A stretch of 64,000 bases of DNA, taken from contig NCCR01000001.1 in the NCBI GenBank assembly GCA_002279765.1, positions 33,589 to 97,588 on the forward strand, written 5' to 3'. This document shows positions 17,619 through 24,868 of this stretch, piece after piece. Origin of the DNA: Verrucomicrobia bacterium 12-59-8 (GTDB lineage Bacteria > Verrucomicrobiota > Verrucomicrobiae > Verrucomicrobiales > Verrucomicrobiaceae). The notes beneath the pieces are model-generated. The model made no database searches. It was not told the DNA's origin and was given only the letters and a program-made list of their open reading frames with translations. Position numbers and translations under genes: made by a program. Within the stretch, counting starts at the first letter, position 1, and every line of letters starts with the position of its first letter.

Positions 17619-18276
17619 AGCCTTTGCCTCGGACGGTTTGCAGGTGGGACGGCTGGCCGGGTGGGTCGATCTTCCGGCGCAGGCGACAGATCATCGCATC
17701 CACGACATTGGTGCCGGGGTCAAACTGGATGTCCCAGACTTTTTCGAGCAGGAATTTTTTGGTGAGGGTGCGGCCTTCATTGGCGAGCAGCACCTCCAGG
17801 AGCGTCCATTCGCGGGGCTGGAGCTCGATTTTTTCGTCGGCATGGAGCAGGCGGCGCTTGATGGGATCGAGCGTCCATTTGCCAATGTGGCGTGTGGCAG
17901 GAGCGGCGGCGCTGCCTGCGGCGCGACGCTGGAGCGCCTCCAGCCGGGCAAGCAATTCCTCCATGGCGAAGGGTTTGGTCACGTAATCATCTCCGCCGGC
18001 TTTGAGGCCGCGCACGCGATCGGCGACGTTGTCACGGGCGGTGAGAAAGAGTACTGGGAGGCCGAACCCGCGTGCGCGCATTTGTTCGACGACAGCGAAG
18101 CCATCCATGTCGGGGAGACCGACATCGAGGATCACCGCGTCAAAGGACTCCGTGCCCAGCACGATGAGCGCCGCACCGCCTTTTTCCCGCCAGGTGCATG
18201 TATGCCCTGCCTCGCTCAGCCATAGGCTGGTCTGGCGGGCGAGTTCGGTGTCATCTTCGACGAGGAGCAGGTGCAT
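17596..18276 (-). CDS. OmpR-family response regulator
   Basis: The 226-residue regulator starts MHLLLVEDD at 18276; the next in-frame ATG upstream would only add junk. The receiver domain (~1-115) has the acidic pair in VEDD, the phospho-acceptor Asp51 in VILDVGLPDMDG, and LFLTARD before the conserved Lys in TKPF. The C-terminal winged helix (~130-222) includes LQPREWTLLEVLLANEG and a C-terminal TVRGKGYVI. It pairs with the overlapping kinase. Its start lies only 60 bases from a conserved motif that recurs upstream of two further units, so it is a candidate regulator of all three. Confidence 0.94.
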   Translation of the reverse strand: MHLLLVEDDTELARQTSLWLSEAGHTCTWREKGGAALIVLGTESFDAVILDVGLPDMDGFAVVEQMRARGFGLPVLFLTARDNVADRVRGLKAGGDDYVTKPFAMEELLARLEALQRRAAGSAAAPATRHIGKWTLDPIKRRLLHADEKIELQPREWTLLEVLLANEGRTLTKKFLLEKVWDIQFDPGTNVVDAMICRLRRKIDPPGQPSHLQTVRGKGYVIKTVP

Positions 18277-18335
18277 GAGGGCGGTGGCGCTGAGTTTGCG
18301 CAGGAGTTGCGGCCGCAACACTCGATTCCATCACC

Positions 18336-18380
18336 ATTACCAAATGATAACGTGTCTGGCCCCGATAACCGTGGCGCAAT
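18336..18380 (+). promoter_or_regulatory. Shared control motif, copy 1
   Basis: The site reads ATTACCAAATGATAACGTG, then 21 bases, then GCAAT at 18376-18380. It matches copies at 21934 and 27351 in sequence and in exact internal spacing. ATTACC and ATAACG-like hexamers repeat at 11 bases, the period of OmpR-family sites. TG-G-CGCAAT resembles an extended -10 element. It lies between the divergent response regulator and the cytochrome b561 unit. Function is inferred. Confidence 0.6.
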
Positions 18381-18385
18381 GAGGG

Positions 18386-18622
18386 GTGAATAACGCATCC
18401 TGCATTCATGGCGGCTTGATCCCCTGGCACCCAGTGATTTTGGAGTTCCACACGGGCATATACCTCCGCACTCACCAGCCTTTCGGTGGGGCGCGTCGTT
18501 CGGGTAACACCCCATGGTCAAGTGCTTGGGAAATAGCTATGCAGAAAAATGGTCTGAATCAGATGCGGCATGCTGCCGACGCTGATGCTCGGGCCACCAA
18601 CCCAAAACTCCAACAGCTATGA
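18386..18622 (+). other. Possible short ORF or leader before cytochrome b561
   Basis: A GTG at 18386 opens a 78-codon frame that ends in an ATGA overlap with the cytochrome b561 start. Its GTG sits 50 bases after the motif start, almost the same place as the ATG of the other two motif-led genes (51 and 53 bases). The product has no signal peptide, motif or convincing composition, so it may instead be an untranslated leader. If so, 18277-18618 holds no gene, only the motif and this leader. Confidence 0.3.
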
Positions 18623-19335
18623 ACAAAATCCTCGTCTGGGACATTCCTGCCCGCCTCTTTCACTGGGCCTTTGCTGGCTCACTCACCGCTGCCATCGCCA
18701 TCGGCTTCCTTGTCGATGATGATGCGCCGCTGTTTCAACTGCACATGATCTTCGGTATTGTTGCGCTGTTCCTGCTCGCCGTGCGGATCGTGATGGGAAT
18801 CGTCGGCTCACGCTATTCGCGGTTCACCAGTTTTCCGGTGCATCCGCGTGAAGTCATCGGTTACATGGTCAGTGCGGCTGTTTCAAAGACGAAGCTGTAT
18901 GCGGGAAACAATCCCGGCTCGGCGGTGGCGGCGGTGCTGATGTTTCTGCTCGTTCCGGCCTTGTTCATCTCGGGCATCGGCTACGGCGGTGAGGCGATCA
19001 AAGAACTGCACGAAGCCTTTGCGTGGGCCTTGCTGGTTGTCATCGTGATGCATCTGGCTGGGCTGGCGTGGCATACGATTCGGCATCGGGAGAACATCTC
19101 GCTCGCCATGGTCACGGGCAAGAAGTCGGGCAAGGAGGAGGATGCCATTTCATCCAGTCATGCGGTCTGGGGCGTGATCATCGCCATCGTGGCCGGGGTG
19201 TGGATCGCGGCGCTCTTTGCCGGGCACAATGCCAGCACGGCCACGGTCAAACTGCCGGGCCTCGGAGTGACTTTGCAGCTCGGTGAAAACGAGGGCGGCA
19301 AAGGCAAGCAAGGTCGCGAGCGCGACGACGACTGA
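18619..19335 (+). CDS. Cytochrome b561-like membrane protein
   Basis: This 238-residue protein has a cytochrome b561/hydrogenase b-subunit fold: four main helices at about residues 15-32, 40-62, 95-118 and 130-152, plus a fifth near 178-198. Candidate heme-ligand histidines are in ARLFHWAF, FQLHMIFG, ELHEAFAW and MHLAGLAWH. It should move electrons across or along the inner membrane, probably to a periplasmic partner. The C-terminus is a charged tail (KGKQGRERDDD). The repeat protein gene begins four bases after its stop, so the two form one unit led by motif copy 1. Confidence 0.88.
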   Translation: MNKILVWDIPARLFHWAFAGSLTAAIAIGFLVDDDAPLFQLHMIFGIVALFLLAVRIVMGIVGSRYSRFTSFPVHPREVIGYMVSAAVSKTKLYAGNNPGSAVAAVLMFLLVPALFISGIGYGGEAIKELHEAFAWALLVVIVMHLAGLAWHTIRHRENISLAMVTGKKSGKEEDAISSSHAVWGVIIAIVAGVWIAALFAGHNASTATVKLPGLGVTLQLGENEGGKGKQGRERDDD

Positions 19336-19339
19336 AATT

Positions 19340-21805
19340 ATGAAACGCTTCCTCACATTCTTGCTGTTCCTGACATCGCTCGTCGCGCAGGCGGGCGTGG
19401 TGTTTGAGCAGCCGCATGCTGGCAGCGGGTCGCTGCTGACATCATCGCGCTATCAGCCGAATGGAACGGACTACGATCAGTTTGTGTGGGACTCGTTCAG
19501 CGTGCCGACGGCGCAGGCGGTGACGGAGATTCGCTGGCGCGGCGGCTACGATCCGCAGATGGCTTATTGGGGAGGAAATATCGTGAACTTCCGCGTGTCG
19601 ATCTATGAATCCACGCCGGGATTGTCGCAGCCGCATCTGGGTCCGGGTTATCCAGGCACGCCTGCGACGCTGGTGGCCTATGACACGGGAAACAAGGCGG
19701 GTGAGACGAGCGCGGGCGTGTTTGGCGGGGTGGAGATGTTCGATTACCACTTCGTCCTGCCCAAGGTGTTTCAGGCGCAGGCAGGCAAGGAATACTGGGT
19801 GCAGATCGAGGCGGAGTTCACGGGCGGGCTGCCGTATTGGGGCTTCGCGGCGGGCACGGGCAATGGCTATTACGTCCGCCGGATCGCGAGTCAGGCGGAC
19901 TTCTATTTTCAGAAGCCGCCGGGCGATGCGGCGTTCAGCATCGTCACCACCGATGGCCCGACCTACACCATCGCGGCAAGCGAATCGCCAGTGGGCAGCG
20001 GCACGATCACGAACACGGGACTGTATCCCAACAACTCGGCGGCCCCGCTCATCGCCACGCCGAATGCGGGCTACGCCTTTGTGAACTGGACGGACAACGG
20101 CACGGTCGTGAGCACCGCGCCTAACTTCACCTTCACCGTCACCGGCAACCGCACGCTGGTCGCGAACTTCACCTCGGGTTCCTCGATCACCACGACGGCA
20201 GCACCACTCACCGGCGGCACGACGAACGGCGACGGCAGTTTTTCCAACGGCAGCACGCGCACCGTCGAAGCCGTGCCATCGCCGAACTACACGTTCGTCA
20301 ATTGGACCGAGAACGGCGTGCCAGTGAGTGTGAGCGCGTTCTACACTTTCACCGTCGCGGCGAATCGCAATCTGGTGGCCAACTTCACGCCCACGGCGAC
20401 GAATCTCGGCATCGTTTTCTCGCTGCCGCCGACCACGTCCGGCACGATCCTGCCGTCCGCCTTCCTCTTCCCCGATGGCATCGACGGCGAGTGTTACGCC
20501 TTTGAGAAATTCTCCACGACGGCCACGCAGGACATCACCGATGTCCGTTGGCGCGGCGGTTTCGATCCCTCGTTTTTTGTGCCTGCCAATCCGGTCGTGG
20601 AGTTTGTCATCAAATTCTACGCCTCCACCTACGGCGGGGCTTATGTGGATCTAGCCTCGCCTGTCCTGATGAAGGTCACCCTCTCTGGCAATGCGAGCCA
20701 GACTCCGGCAGGTGTGGCCGGGGGCGTGCAGATGTATGATTACCACGCCACGCTGCCGAGCTCCTTCCACGCGGTCGCGGGCACCACCTATTGGATTCAA
20801 ATCGAGGCCTCGCAGGCGATCTATCCGCTGAACTGGGGCTTCGCCTCGGGTGCAGGCGGCGACGGCAGCCATTTTCGGAAGACCGCGGGCGCGCCTTACA
20901 CCAATCGCACGGGCGACCTCGCCATCACCCTCAGCGCGGCGACGCCGACGAATTACGCCATCGCCGCCACGTCCTCATCGGTCGCTGGCGGCAGCGTCGC
21001 GGGCTCGGGCACTTACGCGCTCAACGAAACGGCGACGCTCTCCGCGACCGCGAAGCCGGGCTATGCCTTCGTGAATTGGACCGACGGCGGCGTGGCTGTG
21101 AGTGCGTCCGCGCTCTATCAATTCCCCGCCACCGCGAACCGCACCCTCGTCGCGAACTTCCAGCCCACCTATCAGCTCACGCTGACGAGTTCATCGCTGA
21201 CGATGGGCACCGTCGCGGGCGCGGGCACCTACGGCATCGGGACGAACGTCACCGCGACTGCCACCGCGAAGCCGGGTTACGTGTTTGTGCACTGGACGGA
21301 TGGCGGCACGCCCGTGAGCAAGTCGCCGAGCTACACCTTCACCCTGCTCGCGTCCCGCAATCTGCTGGCGAACTTCGCGGTCGGATTCACCGTCGCGGCG
21401 AGTTCGTCGTTCGCCCCCGGCGGCACGGTGAGCGGCGCGGGTGGTTACGCCACGGGCGGCACTGCGACACTTTTCGCTACTCCCGCTGTCGGCTATCAAT
21501 TCACCGGCTGGACCGAAGGAGTCATCGTCGTGATCGCCAGCAACAGCTTCTCCTTCAACGCGACCTCGAACCGCGCACTCATCGCGAACTTCGTGCCCAT
21601 CGTCGGCATCACGAACGCCACGCCGGGCTCCATCGTCTTTGCATGGCCTGATTCGGCCACCGGATGGGTTTTGCAGGAAAGCACCGACCTCGGTGCCGCG
21701 AGCTGGACGGCCTCGACGCTGCCCGTGACCACCAGCGGCGGGCAAAACAAAGTCTCCATCCCGAATCCCACTGGCAGCCGTTTTTTCCGGCTCTCCCATC
21801 CATGA
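19340..21805 (+). CDS. Secreted InlB B-repeat protein, paralogue A
   Basis: The start at 19340 gives MKRFLTFLLFLTSLVAQAG, a signal peptide. The 821-residue protein has a domain of about 180 residues opening GVVFEQPHAG, then two divergent InlB B-repeats (~208-353, each with GYAFVNWTDNG and NRTLVANF). A second copy of the N-terminal domain follows (GIVFSLPP, ~355-535), then three more repeats (~535-755) and a 60-residue C-terminal domain (FAWPDSATGWVLQE to RFFRLSHP). It aligns along its whole length with the 820-residue protein encoded at 24865. A surface or secreted location is likely; no enzymatic motif is visible. Confidence 0.88.
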   Translation: MKRFLTFLLFLTSLVAQAGVVFEQPHAGSGSLLTSSRYQPNGTDYDQFVWDSFSVPTAQAVTEIRWRGGYDPQMAYWGGNIVNFRVSIYESTPGLSQPHLGPGYPGTPATLVAYDTGNKAGETSAGVFGGVEMFDYHFVLPKVFQAQAGKEYWVQIEAEFTGGLPYWGFAAGTGNGYYVRRIASQADFYFQKPPGDAAFSIVTTDGPTYTIAASESPVGSGTITNTGLYPNNSAAPLIATPNAGYAFVNWTDNGTVVSTAPNFTFTVTGNRTLVANFTSGSSITTTAAPLTGGTTNGDGSFSNGSTRTVEAVPSPNYTFVNWTENGVPVSVSAFYTFTVAANRNLVANFTPTATNLGIVFSLPPTTSGTILPSAFLFPDGIDGECYAFEKFSTTATQDITDVRWRGGFDPSFFVPANPVVEFVIKFYASTYGGAYVDLASPVLMKVTLSGNASQTPAGVAGGVQMYDYHATLPSSFHAVAGTTYWIQIEASQAIYPLNWGFASGAGGDGSHFRKTAGAPYTNRTGDLAITLSAATPTNYAIAATSSSVAGGSVAGSGTYALNETATLSATAKPGYAFVNWTDGGVAVSASALYQFPATANRTLVANFQPTYQLTLTSSSLTMGTVAGAGTYGIGTNVTATATAKPGYVFVHWTDGGTPVSKSPSYTFTLLASRNLLANFAVGFTVAASSSFAPGGTVSGAGGYATGGTATLFATPAVGYQFTGWTEGVIVVIASNSFSFNATSNRALIANFVPIVGITNATPGSIVFAWPDSATGWVLQESTDLGAASWTASTLPVTTSGGQNKVSIPNPTGSRFFRLSHP

Positions 21806-21891
21806 AAACATTCGGCTCCCTCCTCGCATTCATCCTGACTTCCATCGGCACCCAGGCGGCGGAGATTTACAGCCAGCAAAAGCCAACATAG
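21802..21891 (+). pseudogene. Signal-peptide remnant of a lost secreted gene
   Basis: An ATG overlapping the preceding stop (ATGA) opens a 29-codon frame. It encodes an intact signal peptide, MKTFGSLLAFILTSIGTQAA, and nine more residues before TAG. The coupling and the clean signal suggest the 5' end of a third secreted gene that has been deleted. A functional very short secreted peptide cannot be excluded. Confidence 0.45.
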
Positions 21892-21933
21892 GCATGGGCG
21901 GGAAAAAAGGCACGCAAATTGAGCCGGCGCTTC

Positions 21934-21978
21934 ATTACCAAACGATAACGTGCCTGCGGTGGTGATGTGTGGCGCAAT
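21934..21978 (+). promoter_or_regulatory. Shared control motif, copy 2
   Basis: ATTACCAAACGATAACGTG is followed by 21 bases and GCAAT at 21974-21978. The ATG of the nine-heme cytochrome gene comes 53 bases after the motif start. It is 18/19 identical to copy 1 and 19/19 to copy 3. A TG-G-CGCAAT extended -10-like element is in the same place. Confidence 0.65.
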
Positions 21979-21986
21979 AGGCAGGC

Positions 21987-24272
21987 ATGAACAGGTCATT
22001 TCATTCTTGGAGAGGCCGAGGAGCTGCTAGCGCCCTGCTAGCGATCCTATTTCCGTCCTTGCTGCTGGCAGGTGGCGGACAGTGGACGGTCGTGGCCTGG
22101 AACAACCTTGGCATGCATTGCATGGACGACGATTATTCCGTGTTCTCCATCCTGCCGCCGTTCAACACGATCAACGCGCAGGTGATGGACGCGGCGGGGC
22201 ATCTGATCACCGATCCGACCGCCGCAGGCATCACGGTCACGTATGAAGCCGTCGCAAGTCCAGACGGGTCGATCAACACGACGTCGTTCGGGAAGACGAA
22301 CTTCTATGACTACGCGGCGGTGCTGTTCGGCGCGAATGTGGGCGTGGACCAGGGGCTCGCGGGCAAGTCGATGCCGGGCGCGAACAACACGCCGCAGCCG
22401 ATGACCTGGGTCGCGGGGATGAACTGGTTCGAGGCTGCGGGCATTCCGCTGTGCCCCAAGGATGATGCGGGAAGCAAGAATCCGTACCCGCTCATGCGCA
22501 TCGCGGTGAAGAATGCCGAGAACGTCGTGCTGGCCAGCGCTGGCATCGTGCTGCCGGTGTCGGATGAGATGGACTGCCGCGCGTGCCACAAGTCCGGCTC
22601 CGGTGCCGCCGCCATGCCAGCCGCAGGCTGGGTCAATGATGCAAGCGACAAGCGGGACTTCCGTCTGAACATCCTGCGTCTGCACGATGAAAAGAATGCC
22701 GCCGATCCCAACTACGCCACGGCACTCGCGACGATGGGTTATCCGCCTCAGGGGCTGTATTACAGCGTGACGAGCGCGAACAAGCAGGTGCTGTGCGCCG
22801 CGTGTCATGCGTCTGAGGCGCTGGGCACTGGCGGTGCTGCCGGCGTGAAGGCGTTGACCGCCGCGATCCATGCGAGACACGCCACGGTCATCAACCCGAC
22901 GAACGGACTCCAGCTTGAGAACGCACTGAGCCGCAACTCATGTTATCTCTGCCATCCCGGCTCGACCACACGCTGTCTGCGCGGCGCGATGGGCAGCGCG
23001 GTGAACGCGAGCGATGGATCGCTCGTGATGCAATGCCAGAGCTGTCACGGTCATATGAGTGATGTAGGCAGCACCGCGCGCACAGGCTGGCTCATGGAGC
23101 CGAACTGCCAGGCCTGCCACAGCGGCGATGCCGAGGCGAATGAAGGCTCGATCCGCTTCACGTCCGTCTTCACCGCGCCAGGCGTGATGCGCGTGCCGGC
23201 GAACCGGCGCTTTGCCACGAATGCAGACACGCCCGCCGCCGGGCTGTCACTGTTTCGTTTTTCCAAGGGCCATGGTGGCCTCGTGTGCAGCGCGTGCCAC
23301 GGCAGCACCCATGCGGAGTACCCTTCATTGCACCGCGACGACAATCTGTACTCCTGGAACAAGCAGGGGCATCGCGGCAAGCTCGCGGATTGCACCGTTT
23401 GTCATCCTTCGATGCCCTCGAACAGCGTCGGCGGCCCGCATGGCATCCATCCCATCGGCAGCCAGACCTGGGTGAAGGACCATGCGGACATTGCCCGCGC
23501 CATCAGCCCGAACTACACCGCGTGCCGTGAATGCCACGGTGCCGACCTGCGCGGCACGGCGTTGTCGCGTGCGCAGGCGGACCGGGCGCTGAGCACGAAG
23601 TTTGGGCCGTTCACCGTGAAGCGTGGCATGGAGGTGAGCTGCTACTACTGCCACAACGGCCCCGGCAGCAGCAATGTCAGCACGCACGTCGGCCCTACGG
23701 TCGCGGGTGCGCAACTGACGGTGCCTGCGGACACGCCCACGAGCATCGCTCTCACCGCCAGCGGCACGAATCCGCTGCTTCGCGTCATCCAGCAACCCGC
23801 GCATGGCACCGTGGGCATTGCGGCGAAGGTGGCGACATATTTCCCGGATGCCGCCTACCAAGGACCCGATGTGTTCACCTACATCGCGAGTGATTCGGGC
23901 AGCTTTGTCGATTCGCAACCTGCCACCGTGTCCGTGATCGTCGGCACCACGGACTACCAGCGCGACTCGGACGGCGACGGCCTCAGCGACTGGCTCGAAT
24001 ACGCGCTCGGGCTCGACCCACTGCAGCCCAGCCAGCGGCCGGAGCATCAGATCGAAAACATCGGTGGCACTTCCTATCTGACGCTGCGAGTCCCGCGCAG
24101 TCCGATGCGTCCGCCGGAAATGTCCATGTCCATCAAAGTGTCCGGAGATCTGCAAAACTGGACGCCTGCAACGATCCTCAACGACTCCGCCACCGAACTC
24201 AAAGCGCGCGACACCACCGGCACGAACGCCGCGCCAGCGCGATTCATGCGCATCGAAGCTAACCGACCATGA
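21987..24272 (+). CDS. Nine-heme c-type cytochrome, secreted
   Basis: This 761-residue protein has a signal peptide (~10-30) and a distinctive N-terminal domain with NNLGMHCMDDDYSVFSILPP (~38-58). Nine CXXCH heme-binding motifs begin at residues 197, 270, 319, 350, 374, 434, 469, 513 and 552. Next come a cadherin-like or Ig-like segment (~570-655), a thrombospondin-type calcium segment (DSDGDGLSDWLEYALGLDP, ~660) and a Verrucomicrobia-style C-terminal domain. It probably carries electrons in the periplasm or at the cell surface. The TGA overlaps the sigma factor ATG. No enzyme family is assignable from the heme pattern alone. Confidence 0.9.
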   Translation: MNRSFHSWRGRGAASALLAILFPSLLLAGGGQWTVVAWNNLGMHCMDDDYSVFSILPPFNTINAQVMDAAGHLITDPTAAGITVTYEAVASPDGSINTTSFGKTNFYDYAAVLFGANVGVDQGLAGKSMPGANNTPQPMTWVAGMNWFEAAGIPLCPKDDAGSKNPYPLMRIAVKNAENVVLASAGIVLPVSDEMDCRACHKSGSGAAAMPAAGWVNDASDKRDFRLNILRLHDEKNAADPNYATALATMGYPPQGLYYSVTSANKQVLCAACHASEALGTGGAAGVKALTAAIHARHATVINPTNGLQLENALSRNSCYLCHPGSTTRCLRGAMGSAVNASDGSLVMQCQSCHGHMSDVGSTARTGWLMEPNCQACHSGDAEANEGSIRFTSVFTAPGVMRVPANRRFATNADTPAAGLSLFRFSKGHGGLVCSACHGSTHAEYPSLHRDDNLYSWNKQGHRGKLADCTVCHPSMPSNSVGGPHGIHPIGSQTWVKDHADIARAISPNYTACRECHGADLRGTALSRAQADRALSTKFGPFTVKRGMEVSCYYCHNGPGSSNVSTHVGPTVAGAQLTVPADTPTSIALTASGTNPLLRVIQQPAHGTVGIAAKVATYFPDAAYQGPDVFTYIASDSGSFVDSQPATVSVIVGTTDYQRDSDGDGLSDWLEYALGLDPLQPSQRPEHQIENIGGTSYLTLRVPRSPMRPPEMSMSIKVSGDLQNWTPATILNDSATELKARDTTGTNAAPARFMRIEANRP

Positions 24273-24868
24273 AAGCCACTCTCGATGATGCATCGTTTGG
24301 CCAGCATGACGAAACTTCCAGGCTCTTCATGCAGGCGCAAAACGGGGAATCAGACGCCGCCACGAAGCTTTACGAGCAGTGCGTGCCCAATCTGCGCCGC
24401 TGGCTCGCCGTCCGCGTGCCTGGATGCGATGCGGAGGAACTCGCGCATGCCGCGCTGGTCACCGCGTTTCGCAAGGCCGCCCGTTTTCGGCAGGGGGCCT
24501 CGTTTCAATCCTGGCTCAAGACGATCTCCCTGCATCTTGCGCTCAACCGTCTGCGCGACGAAACCCGCCGTTGTCAGCGTGAGAGCGCATGGGTCGAGCA
24601 CGAGCGAGTACAGCGCTCCGGCGGCATGAATGACGAACCCAGCAGCCTTCGAGTGCTGGCCCGATGCGTCGCCGCCCTGCCGGAGGCGCAGCGCCAGCTG
24701 CTGCAGCTTCGTTACGCCGAAGGAAAATCCGCCGAGGCCATCGCCATGGAGCAGGGCCGCCAGCGCGGTGCCGTGGCAGTGAACCTGCACCGCATCTGCC
24801 GACGGCTGCGGATGGATTTGGAGCGCGCCCTGCCGAAGCCTACCCACGAGTCACTTGTGTCCGCATGA
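24269..24868 (+). CDS. ECF-type RNA polymerase sigma factor
   Basis: The 199-residue protein has sigma region 2 (~30-105, with CDAEELAHAALVTAFRKAARF and WLKTISLHLALNRLRDE) and region 4 (~130-185, ALPEAQRQLLQLRYAEGKSAEAIA then GAVAVNLHRICRRLR). This is the short form that lacks regions 1 and 3, as in the ECF families abundant in Planctomycetes and Verrucomicrobiota. It overlaps both neighbours by ATGA junctions, so it is co-made with the cytochrome and repeat protein B. No anti-sigma factor lies next to it. It may transcribe its own unit or others. Confidence 0.9.
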   Translation: MKATLDDASFGQHDETSRLFMQAQNGESDAATKLYEQCVPNLRRWLAVRVPGCDAEELAHAALVTAFRKAARFRQGASFQSWLKTISLHLALNRLRDETRRCQRESAWVEHERVQRSGGMNDEPSSLRVLARCVAALPEAQRQLLQLRYAEGKSAEAIAMEQGRQRGAVAVNLHRICRRLRMDLERALPKPTHESLVSA

